A stretch of DNA of 64,000 bases from Mucilaginibacter aurantiaciroseus (GTDB lineage: Bacteria; Bacteroidota; Bacteroidia; Sphingobacteriales; Sphingobacteriaceae). The stretch is from the NCBI RefSeq assembly GCF_024055595.1, contig NZ_JAMXOF010000003.1, positions 248,001-312,000 of the forward strand. The letters run 5' to 3'. Numbering within the stretch: the first letter of the stretch is position 1; the number at the start of each line of letters is the position of its first letter. This document shows positions 37,520-45,516 of the stretch, piece by piece. The notes under the pieces were generated by a model. The model ran no database searches and was not told the DNA's origin. It saw only the letters and a program-made list of their open reading frames with translations. Made by a program: the position numbers and the translations under genes.

Positions 37520-39076
37520 TTATTCTGCTGCACTACCGCCGCCTGGGTTATCGGTACGGGGTTGGTTGTTGTTTGGGTTATTTGGCCTAGGGCGGTTGTT
37601 GTTGCGCCTGTTATTATTACGGTTACCCTGCGGGCGATTTTCCTCACCCCCTTCAGGTTTTAATCCGCCCGCCTGTTGCCCTTCGGGGCGGTTAGCGCTT
37701 TGTTGGTGTTGTTGGCGGTTGCCATCGGGTCTGCTGCCCTGCTGGCGATTGCCTCCTCCTTCGGGCATTGGCGGCCCATCGGTACCGTTACCGTCCTGCT
37801 GTTGCTGCTGGTGGTTGCCTTGCGGCCTGTTCCCACCATCGGGCCTGTTGCCCTGCGGGCGTTTGCTTCCACCTTCCGGGCGCTGGGCTCCAGCTTGCTG
37901 GCCATCGCGGCGCCCTTCGCCACCACGGCGGTTACGGTCACGGGTGTTATTGTTGTTATTGCTCTTATTGCGGTTCTGGTTGCGGCGGTCGTCCAGGCGG
38001 GTTAAGCTATCCTGGCCAACAACGTTTTCGTAATCAAGTGCTTTTGCAGCTGTATTTTCCAACTCTACCATTTCACCCAAATCGGCAGGGATAATACCCT
38101 CGCGGTTCAGTTGTTGAATTTCTTTTACCTTGGCAATAGGCATAGGTACCCATGCTTCTTCGCGCGGATAGCTAAACCACATTATCTTTTTAAAGATGTC
38201 GGTTTTTTGCAGGCGCGCATCACCTTTTTCGGTTTTAAGTACGTTCACATTATCGGGGATGTGCTTAAGAGCATCCATATATGTATCCAGCTCGTAGTTT
38301 AAACAGCATTTTAATTTACCGCACTGGCCGGCAAGTTTAAGGGTGTTTAACGATAGGTTTTGATAGCGTGCGGCAGAGGTAGAAACCGTTTTAAAATCGG
38401 TTAACCAGGTGCTGCAGCAAAGCTCGCGGCCGCATGAACCAATACCGCCAAGGCGGCTTGCTTCCTGGCGCATCCCTATTTGGCGCATCTCAATCCGGAT
38501 GCGGAAACTCTCCGCCATTTTTTTGATCAATTCCCTGAAATCTACGCGGCCTTCGGCTGTATAATAAAAAGTGGCTTTTGTTTTATCGCCCTGGTAATCT
38601 ACATCGCTTATCTTCATAGATAACTTTAGTTCCAGCGCCAGCGTGCGCGATTTATGCATGGTTTCCCATTCCATATCCTTAGCAAGCTTCCACTTGTCAA
38701 CGTCAGCAACGGTAGCACGGCGATAGATCTTTTTAACAACGTCGGCCTCTTTTACGCGGCGCTTGGTCATTTGCATGCGCACCAGTTCGCCGGTGATAGA
38801 AACGTGGCCAATATCATAACCACCCGTGGTAGTTTCAACGGCAACAAGGTCGCCGGCCTCCAGGTAAATATTGTCGTTATTATGATAAAACTCCTTACGC
38901 GAACCCTTGAATTTTACTTCGACTATTGAGTAAGGCTTATAGTTGGTTGGCATATCCATATGTGATAGCCAATCGTGTACATCTAATTTGCTGCAACCAT
39001 TTGTAAGGCAAGAGCCATTACTTTTGCAGCCTGCAGGCGAACAACCGCCGCCTGTTGAGCAACTTCCGCATCCCAT
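37520..39076 (-). CDS. ricT: PSP1-domain protein RicT (YaaT-like) with disordered tail
   Basis: 518 aa. The N-terminus is Cys-rich (C3, C6, C12, C17, C23, C28). The PSP1 core (about 45-280) has YSIVEVKFKGSRKEFY and the conserved LGGIGSCGRELCCSTWL (C215, C220, C221) and LAGQCGKLKCCLNYEL (C252, C257, C258) cysteine motifs that bind Fe-S clusters in the B. subtilis Ric complex. From about residue 360 to the end the protein is an Asn/Gln/Gly/Arg/Pro-rich low-complexity tail (NRPQGN-type repeats), absent in YaaT. It sits 3 nt after holB, the same adjacency as yaaT-holB in Firmicutes. Confidence 0.9.
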   Translation of the reverse strand: MGCGSCSTGGGCSPAGCKSNGSCLTNGCSKLDVHDWLSHMDMPTNYKPYSIVEVKFKGSRKEFYHNNDNIYLEAGDLVAVETTTGGYDIGHVSITGELVRMQMTKRRVKEADVVKKIYRRATVADVDKWKLAKDMEWETMHKSRTLALELKLSMKISDVDYQGDKTKATFYYTAEGRVDFRELIKKMAESFRIRIEMRQIGMRQEASRLGGIGSCGRELCCSTWLTDFKTVSTSAARYQNLSLNTLKLAGQCGKLKCCLNYELDTYMDALKHIPDNVNVLKTEKGDARLQKTDIFKKIMWFSYPREEAWVPMPIAKVKEIQQLNREGIIPADLGEMVELENTAAKALDYENVVGQDSLTRLDDRRNQNRNKSNNNNNTRDRNRRGGEGRRDGQQAGAQRPEGGSKRPQGNRPDGGNRPQGNHQQQQQDGNGTDGPPMPEGGGNRQQGSRPDGNRQQHQQSANRPEGQQAGGLKPEGGEENRPQGNRNNNRRNNNRPRPNNPNNNQPRTDNPGGGSAAE

Positions 39077-39079
39077 AAT

Positions 39080-40225
39080 TTAATTCGGTATATAATGAGT
39101 CCCCGTGGGGGTAATTTTAAAACTTAGTGTCTTTATAATTTGTAAAGATACGTCTAAAAACAAGATTTTAGGGTTAGCATTACGTTCTATATGATAATGA
39201 GCCTTTTCCAGCTCAGTAATAATGGTTTGGGCCTGCGCATTGTTGATCACCGCCGACATCTTTTTGGCGGTTTCCATTTCCTGTTCAGGCAGTTTTACAA
39301 TGCGTTCGGCACCGGCACGCAGCAGCGTGCACTCGCGGATAAAACTTATGCCGTAACGTAAAAAATTCTTTTGGTTTTCGCGGCCCATCTTGGCCATTTG
39401 GTCAACAAAACTCAAAATATCCAGCCCTTTATTGCCAAAACATAAACGCAGCCATTGCACAAATAGCTCGTGGTAGCTTTTGGTATCGTGTTGCAGCATG
39501 GCCAAAGCATCGGTCATGTTGCCATTGCTTAAGTAGGCAATTTGCGATGCGGCGGTTTCCGTTTGATGATGTCTGCTAATTAGCTCCTCTTTAATATCCT
39601 CGTAATTTAAACAAGGGATCTTAATTAGTTGCGTGCGCGAAAGAATAGTGTTCAGGATCTGGTCCTGGTTTTGGGCCACAAGTATGAATAACGTGTTTGG
39701 CTGTGGCTCCTCTATCATTTTTAGTAATGCATTACCTTCTTTATCCAGGTATTCGGGCAGCCAAAGGATTAGGATCTTGTAAGCTGATTCAAACGGCTTA
39801 AAGCTAAGTTTTTTGATGATCTGATGGCACTCGGCAATGTTGATATTCGCTTGTTTGTTCTCAGCCTCCAGGTATCCACGCCAAATATCAAGACTTAAAT
39901 AAGGGTGAGCCGTAAAGGCATCACGCCATTGTTCAATAAAGGTAAGCGCGGTATCATCTTTATGCTTGGCGAAGAAAGGGTAAGAAAAATGCAGGTCGGG
40001 ATGCATCAGTTTTCGATACTTGCGGCATGATGAACAAACCCCGCACGAGTCGTTGGCCTGCTTATCCTCGCACGATAAATATTGCGCGTAAGCAACTGCC
40101 AATGCCAAACCACCCGCACCTTCGGGGCCCAAAAACAACTGCGCATGGCTTACCCTGTTCTCGTTTACCGATGTGATCAGCCTTTGCTTAATTGCCCATT
40201 GCCCTATAATATCCTTAAACTGCAT
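39080..40225 (-). CDS. holB: DNA polymerase III subunit delta'
   Basis: Clamp-loader subunit, about 381 aa. FKDIIGQWAIKQRLITSV, the zinc site (C52, C61, C64, C67; CGVCSSCRKY), LKMIEEPQPNTLFILVAQN and ILSRTQLIKIP (the SRC motif) identify the family. The P-loop is GPEGAGGLA without the Lys, as expected for the non-hydrolysing delta' subunit. ATG at 40225 is chosen over TTG at 40234. It precedes ricT and gldH in a likely operon. Confidence 0.92.
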   Translation of the reverse strand: MQFKDIIGQWAIKQRLITSVNENRVSHAQLFLGPEGAGGLALAVAYAQYLSCEDKQANDSCGVCSSCRKYRKLMHPDLHFSYPFFAKHKDDTALTFIEQWRDAFTAHPYLSLDIWRGYLEAENKQANINIAECHQIIKKLSFKPFESAYKILILWLPEYLDKEGNALLKMIEEPQPNTLFILVAQNQDQILNTILSRTQLIKIPCLNYEDIKEELISRHHQTETAASQIAYLSNGNMTDALAMLQHDTKSYHELFVQWLRLCFGNKGLDILSFVDQMAKMGRENQKNFLRYGISFIRECTLLRAGAERIVKLPEQEMETAKKMSAVINNAQAQTIITELEKAHYHIERNANPKILFLDVSLQIIKTLSFKITPTGTHYIPN

Positions 40226-40244
40226 TTGGTGCAAGGTAAAAATT

Positions 40245-40363
40245 AGATATGAGATTTTAGATATGAGATTTTAGACAGGGGGCAGATTAAGCTATCTTTG
40301 AATTAAACAGCACCATTTTTAACCATGCGGCATCTCAAATCTCAAATCTCATATTTCATATCT
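40245..40363. repeat. AGATATGAGATTT-type inverted repeat
   Basis: The left arm (40245-40275) consists of two units of AGATATGAGATTTT; the right arm (40332-40363) is the inverted form with CTCAAATCTCAAATCTCATA. The loop holds the ruvX promoter-like element. Such ATATGAGATTTGAG units look like the mobile intergenic repeats seen in Sphingobacteriaceae. Confidence 0.7.
40293..40300 (+). promoter_or_regulatory. -7 element TATCTTTG upstream of ruvX
   Basis: TATCTTTG fits TAnnTTTG, 71 nt before the ruvX ATG and inside the loop of the inverted repeat 40245-40363. The repeat's right arm would thus be transcribed into the ruvX leader. Confidence 0.5.
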
Positions 40364-40371
40364 GCGAAGCT

Positions 40372-40782
40372 ATGCGCATAATGGCTTTCGATTACGGTAC
40401 AAAGCGCATCGGCATTGCCGTTACCGACCCGATGCAGATCATCGCGACGGGATTGGATACCATCCACCCCCTAAAAATCATCGATTACCTTAAAAAATAC
40501 CTGCAAACTGAGCAGGTAGAGCTTTTTGTGCTCGGCGAACCCAAGCAGATGGACAACACCCCCTCGCAATCTGCCATGCATGTTAAAGGGTTTGCCAACC
40601 TGCTTAAGCGAACTTTCCCGGAGATCCCGGTAGAAATGTTTGATGAGCGTTTTACTTCCAAAATGGCATCGGCCACCATCGCCCAAAGCGGCATGGGCAA
40701 AAAAGCCAGGCAGAATAAGGCGTTGGTGGATACCATATCGGCGGTTATACTGTTGCAGAGTTGGATGAGTAAATCATTTTGA
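40372..40782 (+). CDS. ruvX: Holliday junction resolvase-like protein RuvX/YqgF
   Basis: 136 aa, RNase H fold. FDYGTKRIGIAVTD holds the first catalytic Asp, FVLGEPKQMDN the second strand, FDERFTSKMA the conserved Glu, and VDTISAVILLQSWM the C-terminal Asp helix. Known members act in 5'-end maturation of 16S rRNA and possibly in recombination. It reads alone, divergent from holB. Confidence 0.93.
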   Translation: MRIMAFDYGTKRIGIAVTDPMQIIATGLDTIHPLKIIDYLKKYLQTEQVELFVLGEPKQMDNTPSQSAMHVKGFANLLKRTFPEIPVEMFDERFTSKMASATIAQSGMGKKARQNKALVDTISAVILLQSWMSKSF

Positions 40783-40887
40783 ACCATGATTAGCCTGATT
40801 ATAGGATTTCCTGATTGTTACCAATTTTAAGCTTCTCATTGACGGTTTTGTTCACGTTCGCGATTGTGAACACATGCTAATGTTTTT

Positions 40888-40923
40888 AATTTGCTTAAAA
40901 TCAATAATTTGCTTAAAATCAAT
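40888..40923 (+). repeat. 18-bp tandem duplication
   Basis: Two exact copies of AATTTGCTTAAAATCAAT back to back in the intergenic region between ruvX and the O-methyltransferase. No spacer and only two copies, so it is a simple duplication. Confidence 0.9.
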
Positions 40924-41004
40924 AAATTGATTTAACAAGTACTGAGAAAAGCAAGGCTCAGGTAATACCTTAATCAAGCAAATTAAGCTCAAAAATAATT
41001 TTCT

Positions 41005-41012
41005 TACCTTTG
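41005..41012 (+). promoter_or_regulatory. -7 element TACCTTTG, leaderless-type position
   Basis: TACCTTTG fits TAnnTTTG and ends only 5 nt (CGGCT) before the ATG at 41018. Transcription would start at or next to the start codon. Confidence 0.6.
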
Positions 41013-41017
41013 CGGCT

Positions 41018-41656
41018 ATGGAAATTCTTGATCCGGCCTTACAGGCTTACCTTGATAGCCATTGCGACCCGGAGCCCGAGGCGTTGCAAAAAATAAACCG
41101 GGACACTTACCTGAAGGTGCTTAAACCGCACATGCTGTCAGGTCATTACCAGGGCCGCGTGCTGAGTATGCTCAGCAAAATGATCCAACCAAAGCTTATT
41201 TTAGAGATAGGGACATTTACCGGTTACTCGGCCATTTGTTTGGCAGAAGGGCTGGCAGAAGGCGGCGTTTTACACACCATTGAAGTTAACGGAGAATTTG
41301 AAGAAATGCTTAATTCACATTTTGCTTCAACAAATGTGGATAAAAAAATTAAACTTCATATTGGCCCCGCAGAGGCTATAATTGCTGATTTTGAGGATAT
41401 TATCTTCGATTTGGTTTTTATTGATGCGGACAAACGAAATAATTTTAAGTACTTTGAGTTAATAATTGACAAAGTAAGGCCCGGAGGCTTAATAATAATT
41501 GATAACGTTTTGTGGAAAGGAAAGGTGTTTGGCACCGAGAAAGACGCCGATACCGAGAGCATCCGCAAACTAAATGAGCAAATAGCTGTTAACACACAGG
41601 TCGAAAAGTTTATTCTGCCTGTACGAGACGGACTACTGATCATCAGAAAAAAATAA
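41018..41656 (+). CDS. SAM-dependent O-methyltransferase (CCoAOMT-like)
   Basis: 212 aa class I methyltransferase. LILEIGTFTGYSAICLAEGL is the SAM-binding motif I, LHTIEVN motif post-I, FDLVFIDADKRNNFKYFELI carries the metal Asp (DAD) of the caffeoyl-CoA O-methyltransferase family, and GGLIIIDNVLWKGKVF the second metal ligand Asp-Asn. Substrate unknown. The following glucosaminidase gene starts 2 nt after it, which suggests co-transcription. Confidence 0.88.
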   Translation: MEILDPALQAYLDSHCDPEPEALQKINRDTYLKVLKPHMLSGHYQGRVLSMLSKMIQPKLILEIGTFTGYSAICLAEGLAEGGVLHTIEVNGEFEEMLNSHFASTNVDKKIKLHIGPAEAIIADFEDIIFDLVFIDADKRNNFKYFELIIDKVRPGGLIIIDNVLWKGKVFGTEKDADTESIRKLNEQIAVNTQVEKFILPVRDGLLIIRKK

Positions 41657-41658
41657 TT

Positions 41659-42210
41659 ATGAAGAAACTCTTAACTGTTACATTTTTTTCAGTTTCGGCA
41701 TTGTTTGCCTCAACAACAGTAGTGTTAGCCCAGAGCGCAGCACAATCATACATAGAGAAGTTTAAAGATAATGCCATTCGCATTATGCACGAAACCGGCG
41801 TACCTGCAAGTATCATATTAGGCGTTGCCATGCACGAGAGCGCAAGCGGGAAGAGCGCTATAGCTCAAAATTTAAACAACCAATTTGGCGTTAAAGGCGG
41901 CGGTGGCGCAGTGTATTATAAAGGCAACAAAAGAGTAAGATCTTCATATAAAAAATACGATAATGTAATGGCATCGTTCCAGGATTTTGCCCGTATCATG
42001 ACAGAGCGCAAGCAGTTTAGCCACCTGGCAGATAAACTTTCCCAGTACGATTATAAAGGATGGGCAAAAGGCATACAGCGTGGAGGATACGCAAGCAGCA
42101 AAAAATGGTCGGCACAGGTATTAGGTATCATCAATAAGTATGACCTTAACGAGTTTGATGACGATGCGGAGGCTAACCCAGCCAAAGACGAATTAGCGGA
42201 TAACAATTAA
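41659..42210 (+). CDS. GH73-type N-acetylglucosaminidase, exported
   Basis: 183 aa. Signal peptide with cleavage near VLAQ (about residue 25). The single domain is a peptidoglycan glucosaminidase of the FlgJ/GH73 kind: GVPASIILGVAMHESASGKS with the catalytic Glu, NNQFGVKG, YKKYDNVMASFQDFARIM and GIQRGGYASSKKW. It hydrolyses glycan strands. It is homologous to the next gene but lacks the LysM. Confidence 0.87.
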   Translation: MKKLLTVTFFSVSALFASTTVVLAQSAAQSYIEKFKDNAIRIMHETGVPASIILGVAMHESASGKSAIAQNLNNQFGVKGGGGAVYYKGNKRVRSSYKKYDNVMASFQDFARIMTERKQFSHLADKLSQYDYKGWAKGIQRGGYASSKKWSAQVLGIINKYDLNEFDDDAEANPAKDELADNN

Positions 42211-42257
42211 TAATTATATTTTTAAACTTAAGTTTGGCAGACCAAAGCTGAAACTGC

Positions 42258-43088
42258 ATGCGTAGGATATATACATTATTAGTTGCCGTATTGTTATTTA
42301 CATCGTGCTCGGCCCACAAAAGCGTTATTAGCCGCAGAAAAGCATCCAAAAACAACAAAACCATTCAAAAATGCAACCGCGGATCCATAGCCGGGCACCG
42401 CGATTTTACCTCCCTTGAGTATATAGATCGTTTTAAAGCTATTGCCATACAGGAAATGAATACTTATGGCATACCCGCTAGCATCACCATTGCACAGGGC
42501 TTGTTTGAAAGCGGCAGCGGAAACAGCGACCTGGCGGTAATTGCCAACAATCACTTCGGTATAAAATGCGGCAGCACCTGGGCGGGCGAAAGCTATTATA
42601 AGAATGATGATAATGTAAACGATTGCTTTAGGGTATATGCCAACCCGGAAGAGTCTTTCCGCGACCATTCCGAATTTCTAAAGAAGAAAAATTACGCCCG
42701 CCTTTTTGAGCTGGATAAGAACGATTTTAAAGGATGGGCATATGGTCTTAAAGCCTGCGGGTATGCCACTAATCCTAAATATCCCCAGTTGCTGCTTAAT
42801 ATCATCAATAAATATCAGCTTGATCAGTACGACCGGCCGGAGGGTGAACTTGCCAAAATAAAACGAGAAGACCGTGTATTGGGCGAGATAAACGAAACCA
42901 TAAATCAGCCCCGGCAGGATAGTATTTCCAAGACCCCGCCCGACGATAAAATTTATACCGTAAAGCAGGGCGACACACTATACAACATATCTAAACGTTT
43001 TGGTATCACTGTTGATGAATTAAAAGCGCTAAACAAACTATCTGACTACGGCATTAAGCTTGGGCAGAAACTTGTTGTAGTGAAATAG
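42258..43088 (+). CDS. GH73-type glucosaminidase with C-terminal LysM
   Basis: 276 aa. Probable lipoprotein (LLFTSC, Cys about 17). Glucosaminidase domain about 55-200: GIPASITIAQGLFESGSGNS (catalytic Glu), NNHFGIKC, GLKACGYATNPKYPQLL. A LysM peptidoglycan-binding domain occupies the end (YTVKQGDTLYNISKRFGITV to LGQKLVVV). It is a tandem paralogue of the preceding gene and follows after 47 bases. Confidence 0.9.
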   Translation: MRRIYTLLVAVLLFTSCSAHKSVISRRKASKNNKTIQKCNRGSIAGHRDFTSLEYIDRFKAIAIQEMNTYGIPASITIAQGLFESGSGNSDLAVIANNHFGIKCGSTWAGESYYKNDDNVNDCFRVYANPEESFRDHSEFLKKKNYARLFELDKNDFKGWAYGLKACGYATNPKYPQLLLNIINKYQLDQYDRPEGELAKIKREDRVLGEINETINQPRQDSISKTPPDDKIYTVKQGDTLYNISKRFGITVDELKALNKLSDYGIKLGQKLVVVK

Positions 43089-43150
43089 TGTGTTAAAGAT
43101 TGTTAAAGTATAGTTTATCCCTCCCCAAACGTTTAGCTTTAAACTTTATA

Positions 43151-43906
43151 ATGAAGTTGTGGCTTTCCTTTTTCTTAAGCATTTTATGCGTTAACACCTT
43201 TGCACAAACAAAGGAAGTTACCGGTATTGTGTTTGATAAGGATAGCAAGGCGCGCGTGGCTAAAGTAAGGGTGTTAAACGCTACATCAGGTAAATCAGCC
43301 TACAATAACTTTAAAGGTGAATTTAACATTGTTGCCAGGCCCGGCGATATGCTGATATTCTATAAGCAGGATCATTATAGCGATACGGTTAAAGTAAAAG
43401 ACTATACCGCACTGGCCATTTATTTAAAACCCAATGCAATAGCACTGCGCGAGGTAACCATCCGCGATAGCTTTATAAATCCGCAAAAGCGCCTGGCTAA
43501 TACACAACGCGAGTTTAGCAAGATCTATGGGTCGCAATACAATTCCGATTTGCTGAGTATTGGCTCTGGCGGCGTAGGGTTTGGTATTGATGCCCTTTAT
43601 AATGCCTTTAGTAAAAGCGGCCGCAATGCCGAAAAGTTGCGTGGTATTATAGATGCCGAATACCGGCAAAACATTATTGATTACCGCTTTAACAAAGCGT
43701 TTGTACAAGGTATAACCCACCTGGAAGAACCCAAGCTTACCGATTTTATGCACAAGTACCGCCCGGGCTACTACTTAGTTACCTCGGCAAGCGATTACGA
43801 TTTTATAGATTACATCCGCAAGAATTTAAAACGCTACCAACGCCGGCCAAGCGCATACGACCTTGCCCCCTTACCACAAGTTAAATGGGAGCCGGATACA
43901 AAATAA
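43151..43906 (+). CDS. exported protein with carboxypeptidase-like regulatory domain
   Basis: About 251 aa from the ATG at 43151, which gives a signal peptide (cleavage near NTFAQ). KEVTGIVFDKDSKARVAKVRV followed by FKGEFNIVARPGDMLIFYK and AIYLKPNAIALREVTI is the CarboxypepD_reg-like (CNA-B-type) fold that starts many Bacteroidota outer-membrane proteins, here without a beta-barrel. The C-terminal half is helical and unknown. It overlaps the next gene by 22 bases. Confidence 0.78.
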   Translation: MKLWLSFFLSILCVNTFAQTKEVTGIVFDKDSKARVAKVRVLNATSGKSAYNNFKGEFNIVARPGDMLIFYKQDHYSDTVKVKDYTALAIYLKPNAIALREVTIRDSFINPQKRLANTQREFSKIYGSQYNSDLLSIGSGGVGFGIDALYNAFSKSGRNAEKLRGIIDAEYRQNIIDYRFNKAFVQGITHLEEPKLTDFMHKYRPGYYLVTSASDYDFIDYIRKNLKRYQRRPSAYDLAPLPQVKWEPDTK

Positions 43907-44214
43907 TTGTAACGCCTTTTTTAAAGGTAAACGGTATGGCGCTGTTTCCTTTCATTTTGCTGAATAACAAAGCGCTGTTGAATGATGAGGTTATGATAAA
44001 TCACGAACGGATACACCTGCGGCAACAGGCCGAGCTGCTGGTTATCCTCTTTTATATTTTGTACCTGCTAAATTACTTTGTTAATCTTATCATTTTTCGC
44101 GAGCATAATAAAGCGTACTTAAATATCGTTTTTGAGCGGGAGGCTTATGAAAAGGAAGCAGATATGGCGTATCTTAAACAGCGTAAATGGGTTGGCTGGA
44201 TGAAGTATTTTTAA
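43885..44214 (+). CDS. small membrane protein with HERIH motif
   Basis: 109 aa. VMINHERIHLRQQ holds an HExxH zinc-peptidase-like signature; a hydrophobic segment (LVILFYILYLLNYFVNLIIF) and FEREAYEKEADM, with possible third-ligand acidic residues, follow. The pattern recalls the M48/M56 peptidases but the protein is far shorter. Activity is inference only. The ATG at 43885 lies within the end of the previous gene. Confidence 0.65.
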   Translation: MGAGYKIIVTPFLKVNGMALFPFILLNNKALLNDEVMINHERIHLRQQAELLVILFYILYLLNYFVNLIIFREHNKAYLNIVFEREAYEKEADMAYLKQRKWVGWMKYF

Positions 44215-44257
44215 TTAAACCATAGAAATAACAGATTTTTACTTTTTATTTGTGGCT

Positions 44258-45286
44258 ATGTTGAAAACCGGTACCAGACTATTCTTCTTACTGATGTTTA
44301 CAGCGGCGCTTGGCACAAACGCGCAAACCACCGATACCGTAAAAAAAGACACGGTAAAAATTGATACCACCATTCTTAATAAATACCGCATTCAAACAAA
44401 AAAGAATGCCATACCGGTACCGCCAACCCCTATCCAGATACAGCAGGAACTGATACCGGTTACTATGTTGGACTATAAAATAAGCTACTGGCGCAAGTAC
44501 ATCACGTTTGGGTTAAACTTTAGCCAGGCCGCCTTTAGCGATAACTATGCCGCTGGTGGTGTTACAGCGGTGGCCTTAACATCCAACTTTATTTACCGGA
44601 TAGAGTATAATAAAGCTCCATTCAGTTATACCTCAGAATTGAACCTGCTTTATGGTAAATCAAAAAACAAAGGCCAGTCATCCCGCAAAAGTAACGACAG
44701 GATCTTTTTTGATAATAAGATAGCTACCCAAATGTCCAAGCACTGGTTTTTCTTTGGGTCTTTAACGTTTGAATCTCAGTTTGATACCGGGTACCAGTAT
44801 GACGGCGCCGGTGTGAACCCGCCGATATTGATATCGAATTTTATGGCGCCGGGTTACTTAACCGAATCAATAGGTTTTGAATATAAGCCTACGAGTTATT
44901 TTGATCTTCGTTTAGGTACCGGTACCGCAAGGCAAACCTTTGTGCTTGATGATAACGTTTTTAACAGCCTGGCACCGGGTGTAGATGAACTTTACGGGGT
45001 AAAAAGGGGCAAAAGCATCCGTACAGATATCGCGTTCCAGATGGTAGCCATATTTGATAAGGATATAGCAAAAAACATGCATTTAAACGCCCGTTATGAT
45101 GTATTTGTACCTTACGGACAAGACCTGAGCTTTACCCGCCACCGCTTTGATGCCATACTGGCTGCCAAGGTAAACCGCCTGGTGAACGTTTCTATCAACG
45201 GAACGATATTGTTCGACAAAAAATCTAAACCCGGCGTACAGGCTACAGAGGGTTTAGCGCTGGGGGTGTTGTATAAGTTTCCTTGA
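44258..45286 (+). CDS. DUF3078 outer-membrane protein
   Basis: About 342 aa. Signal peptide ending near LGTNAQ. The mature protein reads as an amphipathic beta-barrel (ITFGLNFSQAAFSDNYAAGG, YKPTSYFDLRLGTGTARQ, and a C-terminal strand ending in YKF), matching the DUF3078 family of Bacteroidota. Function unknown. ATG at 44258 preferred over GTG at 44252. TTTATTTG, a weak -7-like element, lies 5 nt upstream of the ATG. Confidence 0.82.
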   Translation: MLKTGTRLFFLLMFTAALGTNAQTTDTVKKDTVKIDTTILNKYRIQTKKNAIPVPPTPIQIQQELIPVTMLDYKISYWRKYITFGLNFSQAAFSDNYAAGGVTAVALTSNFIYRIEYNKAPFSYTSELNLLYGKSKNKGQSSRKSNDRIFFDNKIATQMSKHWFFFGSLTFESQFDTGYQYDGAGVNPPILISNFMAPGYLTESIGFEYKPTSYFDLRLGTGTARQTFVLDDNVFNSLAPGVDELYGVKRGKSIRTDIAFQMVAIFDKDIAKNMHLNARYDVFVPYGQDLSFTRHRFDAILAAKVNRLVNVSINGTILFDKKSKPGVQATEGLALGVLYKFP

Positions 45287-45516
45287 TACCCCGGTTGATT
45301 TATAACCTTATTTTAGTGCTAATATTATCACGAAATTACGCACCAAAAAGGGGATAATTACCGTCTTAAAAACACATTTTTTCGACCTCAAAACGCCAAA
45401 GTTTTACCTTGGTTTACTATCCCGAGGTCGCCGGTATCCACTAGCGTTTTTGCAAGAAATTGGAACAAAAAACCCCAACATTCGTCAGGGCTTTTTCTAT
45501 TTGTTTTATGTTTTGG

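Noticed and set aside
37440..38094. Long open frames opposite the ricT tail
   Set aside because: The ricT tail is low-complexity and GC-rich, which keeps other frames open; peptides are Leu/Pro/Cys-rich with no family resemblance.
40888..40923. Start of a CRISPR array
   Set aside because: Just two adjacent 18-bp copies without spacers and no cas genes.
45287..45516. Possible small RNA or regulatory element between the DUF3078 gene and ffh
   Set aside because: No stable palindrome, conserved motif or open frame could be seen; left unannotated.
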